This document shows, in pieces, positions 13,507-26,222 of a stretch of DNA of 64,000 bases. The notes beneath the pieces were generated by a model. It was not told the DNA's origin. It saw only the letters and a program-made list of their open reading frames with translations, and made no database searches. A program made the position numbers and the translations under genes. The DNA comes from Haliclystus octoradiatus. Its lineage: Eukaryota; Cnidaria; Staurozoa; Stauromedusae; Haliclystidae. The DNA is taken from the NCBI GenBank assembly GCA_916610825.1, contig OU744447.1, positions 22,698,962 to 22,762,961 on the forward strand. Direction: 5' to 3'. Position 1 is the first letter of the stretch; every line of letters begins with the position of its first letter.

Positions 13507-15399
13507 TCTGGGAGGCCTGCAATTGAAATTCAAACTTGGAAATATTCTTCACAGTTTGATAATAAAAACAATGCATGGGTATAGGTCAATAGAGTCTTTT
13601 GCCTCCAAGCAAGTAAAATACATATGTAGCCACAAGCTAGCTCTGATATAGACTGAGTGATATGATTAATAACCTAACTTACTGACTTAATAATTTAGCT
13701 ATATTAGGCAATGCCCTCGTTAAAATAATCAACCGAACATAGCACATTGCTCATCATCGTCATTTATTCAGAATCCTATACATAACCTTTGAGCAGCATT
13801 TAATTTCAAGGTATCAACATAAATTTTAAATTCATCTTCTAGGAAGGCCGATAATATGTGTGGAGCAGATCAGACTAACAGTGCCTTGGTACCATTTTGT
13901 TGAATACCTCAATTACATTAAACGGCAGTTCTAATAAATTGCAAATGTGATTGTGGAATAAACAGCATTGTAATCAAGAACTAACTTTGCTCAGTGATTA
14001 GATCAAATAAAACAAGGCTGACATAAATAATTCAAAAGTTATAAAATCTCAAACAAGCGTTACCATACACTGTAGTAGGCAAATAATCCAACTGCTTTGG
14101 CTGATAATAAACATAAGAAATTAGAACTACAGCACAATATTGGTTCTTATTGAATTAGATTAAATATTTCTTTGTGATGAAGTAAACTTGATATCTTGGC
14201 CTGGTTTATAATATATAAAGCTTGTGTTTACAAGAAGCTTGATGGCTGTATCGGCTATATCTCGTCAGACAATAAAGGCATATGAATAAAAACAATATCA
14301 CAACTAGATATGATATTGAAGTTTGTATGAAAACATGTAAACTCAATCAACATCTGTTTTCCAGCTAGAATTTGTAATAGCATTATCATTTTCAATTCAT
14401 ATTGAGGGCAGCAAGTACCTTCCTTATAGAAATTTGTGATAAAGAAATAGACCGAAAAATAAAACTACGTCAACAAACTTGATTATTCTGATTTACGAAT
14501 TATATTTGTTATTATGAATTATTCTGTTTTCTTTAGGCGGGGGGGAAATGTGGTAAATTAAATCAAGATCCTCATTATTACTAAGTCAAAACACTATGAT
14601 TTGAAATTAAATACGTAACAAGAAAAGTGTAGAAATCCATACAACGATGATAATTTCATTTTGTTCTGATTCAGAATATGAATAATGTCCTTGTTTGTTT
14701 TGACGACTGAAATGAAACAGAAATCCGACATCCCAAGGAAACGAGTCACCGAAATAAATATGAAACATGAATGTCGTGATGGGAAAACGTGCCGTTACTA
14801 TACACTATATTTGTGTTTATTAGATAGTAGATGAAAACAGGCTAGTTGTCAATATATATGACCATACGTCAATGTAATAACGGTTCTGTTATGAAATAAA
14901 TGTAACAATTGGCATTCATTGGACAAAGGTAGCCTTATAAACTCAAATACGGTTTAAAATAACAAGTTCGCTAAAGAAAATATTAGCCACATTTGTAGCG
15001 CAAGATGAACGCAAGAGCGCAAGATAAGGTTTAAAAAGCGACAGCATTTGAAAAAGGTGAGCAAAAAGAAAGTTTACGGGTAGAAATATCAAAGCACGTA
15101 GACCAATACACGTGCAGGGTGGGAAAAGACACCCAACTGCTAACCATGACGGCGATGATTTTAGTTCAAAGAAATAATACAGAATAAACATTCAACATCA
15201 CAGCATTTGTAACCATGTCCACTAACATAAATAATACATTATATATCATGATATCTTATGTAGGAAAATGGACTTCATTTCTTTATGTATTGAAATTGGG
15301 AAAGTAATGGAACGATATTGAACTGTTTGAGCATTCATTTCTCGAAATGTTAAAATGAAAACATCGTTTGTAAAGTTCAAGCTACAAAATATACTTTAC

Positions 15400-15500
15400 C
15401 TTCCTTCCAGCTCTGATATAACGCTCTCCAGTTTAAATTATTATTGTAAAACATGCAACAAAATCATAAACAATTTTATGGCACTCAACCTTCCCTGCAT
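15400..15500 (-). other. Probable 5' untranslated exon of the RASSF gene
   Basis: The first coding exon of RASSF starts with an acceptor only 10 bases before its ATG, so a noncoding exon must lie upstream on the minus strand. Reading minus, GGAAGGAAG is followed by a good GTAAAG donor at 15399-15394. The upstream limit (TSS) is a guess. Confidence 0.35.
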
Positions 15501-16011
15501 TTTCTAAGCGATTTCTATTTCAAATGGCACTTCCACCAATTTGCAAAGCAAACAATAGCAGGATGATTGACGTCATAGACTAATGGCCAATCACAATGTG
15601 ATTTATAACAATAGCTTTAAAATGATGTCATTTCACGTGTGGCCAAGATTTGAAAGAACTTGAAACAGCTCTTCAAAAGTTCAGAAATACAATATGACTA
15701 AGACAAAATGGAGAGGTCTCAAAAGTAAACAGCTTAAAAGGATAATCTCTGGAAAACGCAACATTGGATGAAGATTACAGAAACACGTTTCATTTAGAAA
15801 TTACCATGGTTACAGAAATGAAATTGCTCATTTACTTCTTATTTCGAATAGAGGCTTGTCTCGTTCCAAAAACTTGATTGTCATGGCAACATATAACACT
15901 GCCCCTGTTTACAAGAGCACAAAGTTTTTTATAAACATGTCTGGAATTTGTTGTTAGAGAATAGAAAAACGTTATATTCTATTCCGCTTCTGTTAGAAAC
16001 AGTTTTGGAAC
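15501..16011. promoter_or_regulatory. Putative bidirectional promoter between RASSF (-) and CFAP96 (+)
   Basis: The two divergent genes are separated by roughly half a kilobase. The interval contains a full palindromic CRE, TGACGTCA, at 15568-15575 and a CCAAT box at 15587-15591. The two elements are 11 bases apart, a spacing often seen in TATA-less shared promoters. I see no convincing TATA box. Whether both genes use these sites is inference. Confidence 0.45.
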
Positions 16012-19000
16012 ATGGATGCGAAGAATGATTTGAACAGGATTGGTTTATTTAGTGAGCTGGGGTATATTTCAATTGGAGATCCTTATACTAACCAACACCG
16101 AAGTAAAATTTTTAGAAATTGTGGATTTGATAAGATATATCCTGTTATTACCGCATATCTTTGTTTTAATTGATATATATTTTTCAATCAGGAGCTTTCA
16201 ATGTGTCAGCTTCAAAAGGAAAACAGATGCTCCCTGGTGGTAGCAAGTCTAGAAGTGCTATGCAATCGGGATACTTCAACAAGTCTTTTGAAAGAATAAT
16301 GGAGGGTGAGGCCAGCAGCGATCCCGTGAAACGAAAGAGACAGGATGCACTGAAGAAGAAAGCAACCTTTATTCAGAAATCACTTATCCCTAACCATTCT
16401 GGGAAGCTTCCGTAAGTTTGCATATCTGTACGTTATCTCAAGCACTTTTCATTGTATTCCTATGCAGAGTAGACAACAATAGAAATGTCAAATTGGATGT
16501 TGTTTATTTCACTGTACTTCGTACTACTGTATGTCACTACATACCTGCATTGCTTTAGTCAATATATAACACTATAAAAATGTTTAAAAAACATAATTTT
16601 CTGTCATATCGCGAGACAAATTCTCAATGAAGTGTGACCATGGATATCATTGATTGTACTTGCTAAGTGATAGGCACTGTACGTTTTACTCTGTATTTAC
16701 TCTATAGTAACTATACTAACCAATGTTATGATGTTATCAACATGTCTAGAAAGGCCAGGGGCAGGAGGGAAAGGCCCTTGAAATGATGTCAAGTTGCGAC
16801 TCAAACTCAAATGTGACATGTTCTTATAAATATATCCTCTCTCATAGTTTTAAGACATGGAGTTGATGTAGCATAAAACTGTCAACACCAGCATGGGAAA
16901 AAATCTGAGAAAAGTTATAATTAAATCAAATAAAAAAAAAAAATAGAAATCAATCAACTCAAGAGGCATGTCGCATTTAAAAATCTGTTATGTTGAATTT
17001 TAATCAGATCTGGTGCAGGAAGTCATTATGGTACATTTGCCGGGCCAACTTCGGCATTTAGTCCTGTCGAAAAGAATAAAGTGCAATACAAATCTCCAGG
17101 AAGAAACTTCTTAACTCATCCAAGCAGGAAAGGGACGGGATATGGTTACGTCAATGTTCTGATCGGAAAACCACAAAGTCATGCATCCGAGCCTTACGAA
17201 CGCGGAAAAGAATTACGAAAGGTATGACTAAGTATAATATCCGTCAGAGAACAGCTGAACTAACCAAGTTTCTAAACAGAAAGCTCGTTCGATCCGTATA
17301 CCCGTCATATCCCCTGTACAGTCGAATCATTCACGCTTTAAATAAATTGTAAATGATGCAGCTCCAAATATTTCTCATGGCCATCTGGAATACTAGTCAC
17401 GATCGCATGCTCAGTGTTAAATTGGTTTATCACTAAAGAGTTGTTTTTATGTGTATATTTTCCATATCAGGTTAGAAATCCGTTCTGCACAAATTCATTT
17501 ATGACATTGATGTCCGGACCGTGATTCGGATTGAACAACTTCCATGCATTGGCTGGAATAAATATATGTATTAAAATTGAGTCTTAATCGATGATGATCG
17601 GTATGATACAGATACGTCAGTAGGTTATTTGTAATTGTAATTTTTCAATCCGTTGACAGGTTTCCCTAATGTTAATTCGGGTTCGAGTCATTAGGTACAA
17701 TCAGGGTACAATAGGTAAAGCCAACATAAATAATTTGTGTGTTTGATTTTTTTTCACTTTAGATAGGTTATTCCAATGTTAGATTATTCCTATAACTTCT
17801 CTTATAAATGCAGCACCCTATAAATACCATGAATATGCCTGCTGTAATCCTAACCTTGACCCATTGGCTTAAGCTTCGACCAAATTAAATTTTATTTTGC
17901 CATCATCGATAAATCCTATACCGATGTTGGTGAAATAAAAAATCATTTGGCTGGGAGTGTTGCTCTCGATAATAAACTATATGTGTGGATTCATTCTTCA
18001 ATTTATATGATTGTCACCACGCTGAACGTGATCTGTGGTTAGTCTTTCTCTTTTTGTATTTGAATAGAATGACATCCTAACAAGTCAGAAGAAAATGCAA
18101 GGTCATGCATTCAAATTAAATGTTCATCCTCAAGCATATTTTGATGGTAACCCATACAAAACAGACAGACGTATGTATCATATCATTCATAACTCATAGC
18201 ATATGATTATACGATATAGTACTATTAATGTTCCCTGTAATATACTGGTATATGCAAATCAGCTATATATTGGGGGCATAAACAGGCTATTGCACACACG
18301 CCATTTAAATTCATGAAAGTTATGACTAAAAATGTTCATGATGCTTTGCTATACTACTACGTACTGTATCAAAAATTCCTGTTACGCCATTTTCCAAAAA
18401 AAATTCTTTTCAACTGTAAACTCTCAAGATTGAATTTGCGTCAAGAATTTGCGTAGAAAGTGTTCCTGTTGTTCTTGTTGTTGATACATAATTATGAAAA
18501 TGCAAGATTTGGAGATGACAATTTTAAAAACGATATTAATCCCGTGGGAGGGGATTGTTCCCTGTGCTATGACGTCGAGAATTTCTATAAAAGTCCTCTA
18601 ATTTTCATCAACCTAGCGTGCTAAAAATCCATAGATTATTAATTAATACAGTATGTCTGAAAACAGTAACAGGACTGAAAATTTCGATAGTAAGAGCCCG
18701 ATAAGAGCCCAACATCAATGCGTTGGAGATATCAGTACTGTATATAGTGAAGTTGTTTTCAGTCTATAAACAACTGCTTATATAAAGTTTTATAAACTCC
18801 CATTGTCATACACAATGATACATTACTGTGTTAGCTTCACTGGTTTGTTTACTTTAACCGAATATAATTTATAAGTTAAAAGGAGAAGTTATCTGCTACA
18901 TTAAGGAAAGACGGAACATTTTTCCAATATTTGTTTGACGATGTAATCATTTCTCTAACTTCTAAACAGACAAACATTGCAAGCAAAACAATTATTTTAT

Positions 19001-22000
19001 TATTTTACCATGTGTCTATATAAACATTACCTGGTCGAAGTCTTTAAGCTTTTCAAACTTTTAAAAAGTACAAATGAATCTCAATCGGAATAATAAACAC
19101 TTTACACAACGTTTCAATTCCCTATCTCGGTAAAAACAAAAAATGAAGTCGATATCTCAACACGTGAAGCCCACAAATATAGAATCTTTCATTTTACGAA
19201 ATAAAAATTCAATAGGAAATTATGTCATCATTGAATTCTGAATTGTTTAATAGTTTATCCGGAAACATTTCTGACAAGATATCTATAAAAGGCTTAAAAA
19301 CATTTTACGCTGTTGAGTTCGTTTGTCATTGTTATTGGTAATTTTAAGTCAAAATGAGGATTAAATAGAAAGAAAGAAATTGAGTTTTTACAACAAAATG
19401 TTGTAAGATCGACTAAAATTAATAGGAGATCAATATATGATAACATTAAAGAAATTATAAAGATGCCACAAATGTCGCCTGTATAGACGGCGAAGTGACG
19501 TTTTACGGACATCAAATAATTTTATAAACTTGAATTAGAAATATAAAATGACGAACAACAGTATTTGTCTAAATGTATGATTGATTGCTTGCAGTACTGT
19601 ATACGATGACGATGTGGGAAATATTTTATTTATGACTCTGTCGAGTGTCGACTGTCGTAATATTAACGTCGAGCTAAACATAAAAAGCATCCATCTATTT
19701 TATAATTTCCAAAATATCAAACTCAGTATTATTTTATCTTCTTTTTCAGCTTTACCACCACTCAAAGAAACTTCCAAAAAGAAATTGGATTTCAAACCGT
19801 TCAAGCAAAGTTCGCCAGCAAAAGAGGTTTGATCTTATGATCTTACAGTGTGTTTCACATTTGAGTCCTACTTATATTCAATTGATTTTAATTTCGAAAT
19901 TGAAGATTTCATTTATAGTATCCATGTTTTGTCATTACAATATCATGTATTGTAAAACATTTCACGAAAAATGTCGAAATCCTCTCAAGAATCAATATTA
20001 ACCAGAGAATGCTTTATATCTTCATCTCACGCGATTTTTAGCGAGAAGTTAAGGATTTACATTTACGGCAGGTTAATGTACGATAACTAAGATTGTCATG
20101 ATTCTGCCAACGGACGCCGTCTGTCAATTTTCTGCTTCATAGAGTAGCCCATAGATGTCATATTTAGCTATAATTGTAGTATTTTTACACTGCAAAACTC
20201 AAAAGGTGGTCAAGACTAATATTATCTTACGTCAAGATATCTTTTTCTTGAATCAAGAAATATTTTCTCGAAACAGAAAAATATTTTCTTGTTTTAAGAA
20301 ATTTTGCAGTGTATTTCACGTCACGATATTATATTTAATATTGATATGAAATTAATGGAGCGAGGAAGAATAAAGCTGAAATCCTCCTGTAGGAGCTCAA
20401 CTTTCGAAGTTGATTGTTCCAAACCTTGTGAGGGCCCTTTACAATACACGCATTTACATTTCAGTCGTTGATGAGAATTGGAAAAAAGAAAGGATTTAAA
20501 ATTAATCAAATTATATAACATGATATTTCACCTTTTATGATTTCTTATTCTTACTTTTCGTCGTATTAAATATTGGTTGAGTTCATCAGTAAGAAGTTGC
20601 ATGAACGCCATTTTGTAGCTTCTTCAAGACCGTCAATATATAATATATGATTGATTTCTATAAGTTAATCTTCCATTGGCAATTTTTCCTATATAGAACC
20701 ATGTCCAACGCCTTTTGATATGATCAATAAATGCTACATTTTAAACTTTTGTGATCTATATTCTTTATTCCAAGGCTAAAATTCATATCCAACAAATGAG
20801 AAAATCGATTATTTTCTTATAATGATTTACACATTATTATGTTGAATGTAATATACAGATGTGTAATACATGTATAGTATATCACCATAAAGTTTGCCGA
20901 TTAAATCGAAATCAGATTAAGAATTGAATAATAAAAGGACTTTATTTCTTATCCTATGTCCTCTTTGTCTTTTCAGGTCTTTTCTATTAAAATTAATTGG
21001 TACCAGCTTTCCATATCAGATTATTCATGAATTTCATAGTTCATTTGTATATCAAAAGGCTTCGTATTACATCAAACTGTATTTTTCGCAATGGCAAAGT
21101 AATTGTTCACAGCGCTATATTTAAAAAATATTAAAACATGCTCACTGTTGCCATAATAATCGGATATTGTTTTCATGTGGTTATTGTGGTTTTTCAAGAC
21201 TGAACTCTTTTATACAACCATGTCGCTATTGAAGTTTCAATAAAAACAAATTATCCATTTGGTACTGTGAACTTTCAATAGATTGCTTCACCCATAAAAT
21301 AAAGATAATGCCAGCACTCATCGTATGTTTTTCTAGGACACGCCCTATGCTCATTCCCGGACGATCAAGGAATGACGGTGTGAGGGAAAGTATAGTCTCT
21401 CCGTATCATATGGAGGATATAAAACACTTATTGCCTCAAAGAACAGTTTTTCCTCCAAAGAACGGGAATGACATCCAAAAACAGAATTATTGTATCTATG
21501 GACTGTATCATATGTGTTGCCATGTAAAAATCATATACGTCTAGAAGATTTAAAAATTCCAGCTGAAATTCCCTGATTGGTCAATGATGTGAAGCCACGG
21601 CATAGTTGTCAAATCTTTTACCCAAGAGTGACCTTTTGCAATTGCTATATAAAGGGACTGGGACTAATCTAGAATAAATCAGTAGCTAGCTTAGAGCCAA
21701 TCCCAAAAAATGTTATGAAAACGTGTGCAACTGAACTGATCCCAGGCCTTTTTTGTCAAGGTGTAGAGGTCATCTAGAAACACAAACTTTTAAATTCTGC
21801 TACAACCGCTTTTCAAAATTCTGTTTGCATCTGGTACCTTGGTACATTTAATACAAATCTGCCTCAAGCCTTTTAAATGAAATAAAAAATAAAAAGTTAT
21901 TAAACTTTGAAACTGCAAATGACGATTAACGTTTTTGTTCGCCTAACATTTGTTAAAATAGCTTTTTTATTTAATTTTATTTTAAAAGCTCGCGGTAGAT

Positions 22001-22971
22001 TTGTAGTACCAAGGTACCAGATGTCAAAAGAATTTATCTTGAAAATCGGTTACACCAGAATTTACACGTTTGCGCTTCTAGATGACCTACTACATCCTTT
22101 CCAAAGGGCCACGGACTAATTCAGATGTGCAATTTTTCTTAACTTTTTTCTTTGGATTGGTTCTAAGTTAGTTCTTGATTGATTCTAGATCAATCCAGTT
22201 ATATGCCAGTTGCAAAAAGTTTCACTTTTGGTTGTTTTGGGTATAAGATTTGACGACTATGCTGTGAAGCACTCCCTTGAAAATTCCATTTGCATCATTT
22301 GTTCCTCCGTAATTGAACAAAGTCAAACATTTGTATTGGTCCCAAGGACATCAAACATCTAACAAGGGCACTGTTATGATATGATTTGTTAATACCGTTG
22401 TTTATGTATTGATATTTTTGCAGATCGGTGGTAGTAAAGCTGGTTGTTTTGATCCTTATCCATCGCATTCTAATGATCCTTATGTTGTTAAAAAGAGCCC
22501 GTTCCGTGAAGCAACGAAAGATCAGAAAGGAATTTTCCGTCCATCACAAGGCAGTAAATCAACACCAATGAGATCAATCGTTAATCAAAATGTAGACCGG
22601 TAAGTGTTATATTACAAACCCCATATCCACCAGTATGTTCCATATTTCAAATCAGGAACTCAGGTAGTGCTGTTCGACTTATGAAAATGCTGAATCGATC
22701 CGATCCGATCCGATCCGATAAGATACTCTATTCAGCATTGACAACATTAATCGCCGATGTTGGGAAAACTAATTCCGATGCTTTCTGAACCAAGGTGGAA
22801 ACCAATATGAACGTTGCTGTATATATTGATCCTATTATATATTGTTCTACATGCAGACTACGGTTTACCTCGTTCAACTTGTATTTTTTGTTTTCTTCAT
22901 TTGTTTTCTTGATTTCCAGGCGAATCAATGCAAGAAATTTTCAAAAGCCAATAGGACTTGCATGTTCTTAA
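16012..22971 (+). CDS. CFAP96: Cilia- and flagella-associated protein 96 (C4orf47 homologue)
   Basis: Seven exons join in frame: 16012-16102, 16192-16411, 17008-17221, 18068-18170, 19750-19826, 22424-22599, 22920-22971. They encode 310 residues, against about 309 in human CFAP96. Family landmarks in order: RIGLFSELGYISIGDPY near the start; GKQMLPGGSKS then GYF; GSHYGTFAGP; YKSPGRNFLTHP and KGTGYGYVNV; FKLNVHP..YFDGNPY; LPPLK; and FDPYPSHSNDPYV near the C-terminus. Every junction is GT-AG with compatible phase, and the stop TAA is at 22969-22971. The family is associated with cilia, centrosomes and axonemal microtubules, and the protein has no catalytic domain. Its expression would be expected in ciliated or sperm cells. 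The largest intron (19827-22423) carries two mobile elements. Start ATG 16012 fits the vertebrate N-terminus. Confidence 0.93.
20188..20311. mobile_element. 124-bp MITE with CACTGCAAAA ends, TA duplication
   Basis: Starts CACTGCAAAA and ends TTTTGCAGTG, flanked by TA on both sides. The interior is built of CAAGAAA/TTTCTTG-type repeats ('ATCAAGAAATATTTTCT'). The structure matches a MITE type common in animal genomes. It lies in CFAP96 intron 5. Confidence 0.7.
21552..22293. mobile_element. Foldback (long inverted repeat) element, about 740 bp
   Basis: The two halves are imperfect reverse complements over nearly their full length. The inner arms share GTACCAAGGTACCAGATG and TTTCTAGATGACC-type motifs. 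The outer arms share GATTTGAC.ACTATGC.GTG. No reading frame crosses it usefully. The central AT-rich loop lies near 21870-21980. The flanking target duplication is not clear. It lies in CFAP96 intron 5, downstream of the 124-bp MITE. Confidence 0.6.
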
Positions 22972-23031
22972 TTACAGATAATAAAATATATATTTGTTAA
23001 GATTATGTAAATAGTAATTTTCAACTTACAA

Positions 23032-23037
23032 AATAAA
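23032..23037 (+). terminator. CFAP96 polyadenylation signal
   Basis: AATAAA, 61 bases after the CFAP96 stop codon, in AT-rich sequence. Confidence 0.6.
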
Positions 23038-23291
23038 CATTATATTTTGAGTTGATTGTTTGATCAAATAGAATAAATATATATTGTATAAATCAAAAAG
23101 ATGGAAATTTATTCAGTATATTCCTCTGAAATACTTTTAGAATTGATGCAAGACATGCCCCTACTTCTTATACCAGAATTACCTGCAAGGTTGAAGGCAT
23201 AAAATTGATCATCGCACCTGCGGGCTGAAAGTTGAAAAGTTAATACCATTTTTCGAACAACACTTATAGTAATGTAATGAATGGGAGTGAA

Positions 23292-23317
23292 CCATAGACT
23301 TACATGTAAGTCTATGG
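23292..23317. repeat. Perfect 26-bp palindrome
   Basis: CCATAGACTTACA is followed directly by its exact reverse complement. It may be the junction or remnant of a foldback element. No protein-coding context. Confidence 0.7.
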
Positions 23318-23713
23318 AGTGAACTACAGTAGCGCGTATTCGAAGACATAGCGCAAACACATTCAACGCAAACAGATGCATTACAATATGAAGCTTATTG
23401 GCAAGAATGGCTATTTTTGCATAGCATCCTGATGATTTGACATGCTAGGTGTCAGCATGTGCTAGGTGTTCTAGGTGTTAAAACGAAAAGTTATAACTTT
23501 GAAGGTATATAGCTCTTTTGGAATATGTTATACTTTAAGAAAAGTAGCTAACAGGATCGGGGTGAACAGTTACATTTTTAATGTAAAAAAGTAAAAAGAT
23601 ATCGACTTTCGTTCTCCTTGAAGCATATAAAAAGTAGAAATGTTGACCAAAAATCACGGCCGACCTCTCTTGTGCAAAATAATATCGTTCCTTTTTTGGT
23701 TTCAAAAAGTGGG

Positions 23714-24539
23714 CAGTGATGTGAGAATTACTTTTGATAAGTAATAAATTACATTACAAATTACTTTTCCTCAAAAGTAACTAATTACATTACTAATTAC
23801 TTCAGCCTAAAAAGTAATTGATTACAATTACTAATTACTTTACCAAAAAAAGTAATTAATTACTAATTACTTCATGATTACTTTAACTTGTGAAAAAAAA
23901 GATATTGCCTCCCTTTCGATAAAGACATGTCTCGTTTTGACAATCATGGCGGCCATCTTGTTCTTTTACGAAGGGGGAACGATCGATTTGATAATATTAA
24001 TTTAATACTGGTGACTTCAGCAGAACATAAATTGACGTTGAAAACTTTTTAATAAAGTTGACAAATAAATGGTTTCATTTGATTTATCAAAATGGTTTAT
24101 TTTTGTCTTATCAATTTATTCATATATAGCCATAAATTTTACATCATCTTTTCAATATTCGAAACTCACTCAAATAAAAAGTAAAAAACTATGGAATCTA
24201 TTCATCAACAGTAATCTCTTCATCATCAGCAATCTCTCGTGAAAGCTGCAAATAATGTGAGATTACATCGCAGACAGAACAATAAAAAGCGGAAGTTAGT
24301 GACAGCAGCACCTTTGAAAATTATCACAAGACAACAAAGCAAATATTTTTTAATCATAAAAGTAATTTGAAAAGTAACGTCAATTACTTTCTCTCAAATA
24401 ATACTCGTTACTTCAAAAAGTAATCAATTAGATTACTTATTACTTTTCTCAAAAAAGTAACTAATTACTCCTAAAATTACTCCAAAAGTAACGAGTAACG
24501 AGTAACGCGTTACTTTAGTAACGAGTATTTACAACACTG
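23714..24539. mobile_element. 826-bp hAT-type MITE with exact 8-bp target duplication
   Basis: Starts CAGTGATG and ends CAACACTG. The flanking duplications AAAGTGGG (23706-23713 and 24540-24547) are identical, as hAT transposases produce. Subterminal sequences are packed with AGTAATTA/AGTAACG repeats in both orientations: the left end has several TAATTACTT units, the right end AACGAGTAACGAGTAACGCG. The interior encodes nothing recognisable. Confidence 0.8.
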
Positions 24540-24779
24540 AAAGTGGGACACTTCTTGATATAAATATTTAATTAAAAAGCTATTTCTTTTTAATTAATTA
24601 AATCTTCACAACAAGATAAAACAATAACAAAACAATAGGTCAGCAATAAATCTTCATATAACACAATAATATAATAATAACTGAATATAGTAATGAGTTT
24701 TTATATCAGTAGTTTGATTTTAAATGAAGGTGATGACAATTTATTGTTGGATAAAAATAATGGATAATGCATATATTTC

Positions 24780-26129
24780 TTATTGAAATATATTATTGGC
24801 ATCCTCATCGTCGCTATGAATCGTATGTCCACGACCTGGAATGTCTGTTAAAATGTCTACCTTGTATGAATGAACTTTCGTGAAATCATCTTGCTGTAAT
24901 AAATCGTTAACTATTTTTAAAGAATTATATTCTGGGTAATAGAGTCTCTTGAATGATTCTAAAAGGCTTTGTTCACCATGTTCACTGGCATTATCTTCAA
25001 ATACGTTCAACTTAGTCATAGATTCATCAAATTCAGCATACGAAATTCGCTGCGAGGAAAATCTGTTAAAACGAACCCTGACGAACTCCTCGTCGTATTT
25101 TGGCGAGTAACGATAATGGACATCTAAATCACATGAAGGGATTGATGTTTCCTTCACGATGAAGCTCATTAATTCTTTTTCTTCTTGAATTTCTTTAGGG
25201 ATAGTACAAATTAGCTTAATGTAATCATGTGATTTGCATGGTAATATTTTACATAATTGAAAAAAATAACGATCGAGGTAATGCAACCTAAGATTTAATC
25301 CGTATTTTGAAAAATCGGATTCAGGATTATACCAGTTATGGATTGTTACTGAGCATTGCTTAGCCTGCAAACACTTGAGCAAGGGCAAAATACCGGTGTC
25401 GCCAGAGAATATATGGACTTCAGAATTAGACGGTATACTCTCTCCAAACACACACATTTCAGTCAAGGCTTTTTTTGTGCTTCCGTTGTCATGACTACCA
25501 ACAAAAAAATGTCGGTTGATTGATTTGTTTTTTTCTTTGTTATTCTCAATACAACGATAGACAAACCAACGGCGTAGTAGGCTTAATTCACGTTTATGTA
25601 TACTAGAATCATTCAATTCTAGTAGGGAACTTTTCTCTTCTTTTTTAACTTTTGAATTTGATACGGTACCAAAAGCATGCACAGAGCTATCGACAGAAAG
25701 AAGTCCAAGACACCAGCGAATCATTCTCTTCCATAATATTGTTGCCACCAGTCCATCTTTTGCTTTCACTCTGTCTTCCAGTCCCATCGCTTTCATTTCA
25801 TTATTCAAGTCTTTTAGATCTTGAGTTTCTTGGAAATCTTTGAAGGGCTCATGTTGCCAACCAAATCTTGCATATAATTGTTGTTCGACAGTATCACGAA
25901 TAAAACAGAAGGCAGGAGCATTATGTTCCTCATCTAACTCCAATGAAGGCCATTTTGAAATGTCTCTCTTAGAATTCAAGAAGTCGATAGCACCATCTCT
26001 GATACTATTAATATCGAGAAGAACAAACATTTTTCCAGAGCGGCTAGAAACTGATGCAAGGCGATGGGAAAAATTATGACCAATGTCCACACAAGTACAC
26101 AAGCATAGCTGCGTCGGTAACATAGACAT
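24780..26129 (-). CDS. NYN/PIN-like domain protein, single exon
   Basis: Uninterrupted 449-codon frame read from the ATG at 26129-26127. In-frame ATGs also occur at 26123 and about 26030; an upstream GTG is unlikely to serve. No family hit comes to mind for the whole protein. Two segments resemble an NYN/LabA-type PIN fold: MFVLLDINSIRDGAI near the N-terminus (hydrophobic strand, then D-x-N), and about 230 residues later VHIFSGDTGILPLLKCLQ (strand, then S-G-D, then helix). The latter matches the '(V/I)SGD-x-D-(F/I)-x-P' motif, with T where a second Asp is usual. Such proteins are often metal-dependent RNases. The missing Asp and the long charged insert between the motifs make activity uncertain. 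The C-terminal 80 residues are acidic. AATAAA (minus) is at 24745-24740, 35 bases past the stop. Confidence 0.5.
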   Translation of the reverse strand: MSMLPTQLCLCTCVDIGHNFSHRLASVSSRSGKMFVLLDINSIRDGAIDFLNSKRDISKWPSLELDEEHNAPAFCFIRDTVEQQLYARFGWQHEPFKDFQETQDLKDLNNEMKAMGLEDRVKAKDGLVATILWKRMIRWCLGLLSVDSSVHAFGTVSNSKVKKEEKSSLLELNDSSIHKRELSLLRRWFVYRCIENNKEKNKSINRHFFVGSHDNGSTKKALTEMCVFGESIPSNSEVHIFSGDTGILPLLKCLQAKQCSVTIHNWYNPESDFSKYGLNLRLHYLDRYFFQLCKILPCKSHDYIKLICTIPKEIQEEKELMSFIVKETSIPSCDLDVHYRYSPKYDEEFVRVRFNRFSSQRISYAEFDESMTKLNVFEDNASEHGEQSLLESFKRLYYPEYNSLKIVNDLLQQDDFTKVHSYKVDILTDIPGRGHTIHSDDEDANNIFQ

Positions 26130-26222
26130 AATAGATATAGACTGCTGATGGCGTTCGAAAACGGGCTTAAAACGTAGCACCTATGGGGATCCATAATGGC
26201 TGACACATGCTCCCAAAGTGGC
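26118..26222. repeat. Inverted repeat, left copy, at the start of the NYN-like gene
   Basis: Contains CATAGACATAATAGATATAG and, further right, ATGGCTGACACATGCTCCCAA. Both are found in reverse complement at 26950-27047 with scattered differences. The copy includes the NYN gene's start codons (ATGTCTATG on the minus strand). About 730 bp of AT-rich sequence separate the copies. Confidence 0.65.

Noticed and set aside
14943-15191. 82-codon minus-strand frame upstream of RASSF coding exons
   Set aside because: Hydrophobic, no splice sites that would join it to exon 13257-13516 in frame, and the RASSF ATG already follows its own acceptor.
26130-26180. N-terminal extension of the NYN-like protein from a GTG
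   Set aside because: Nuclear animal genes rarely start at GTG, and three in-frame ATGs follow before the first motif.
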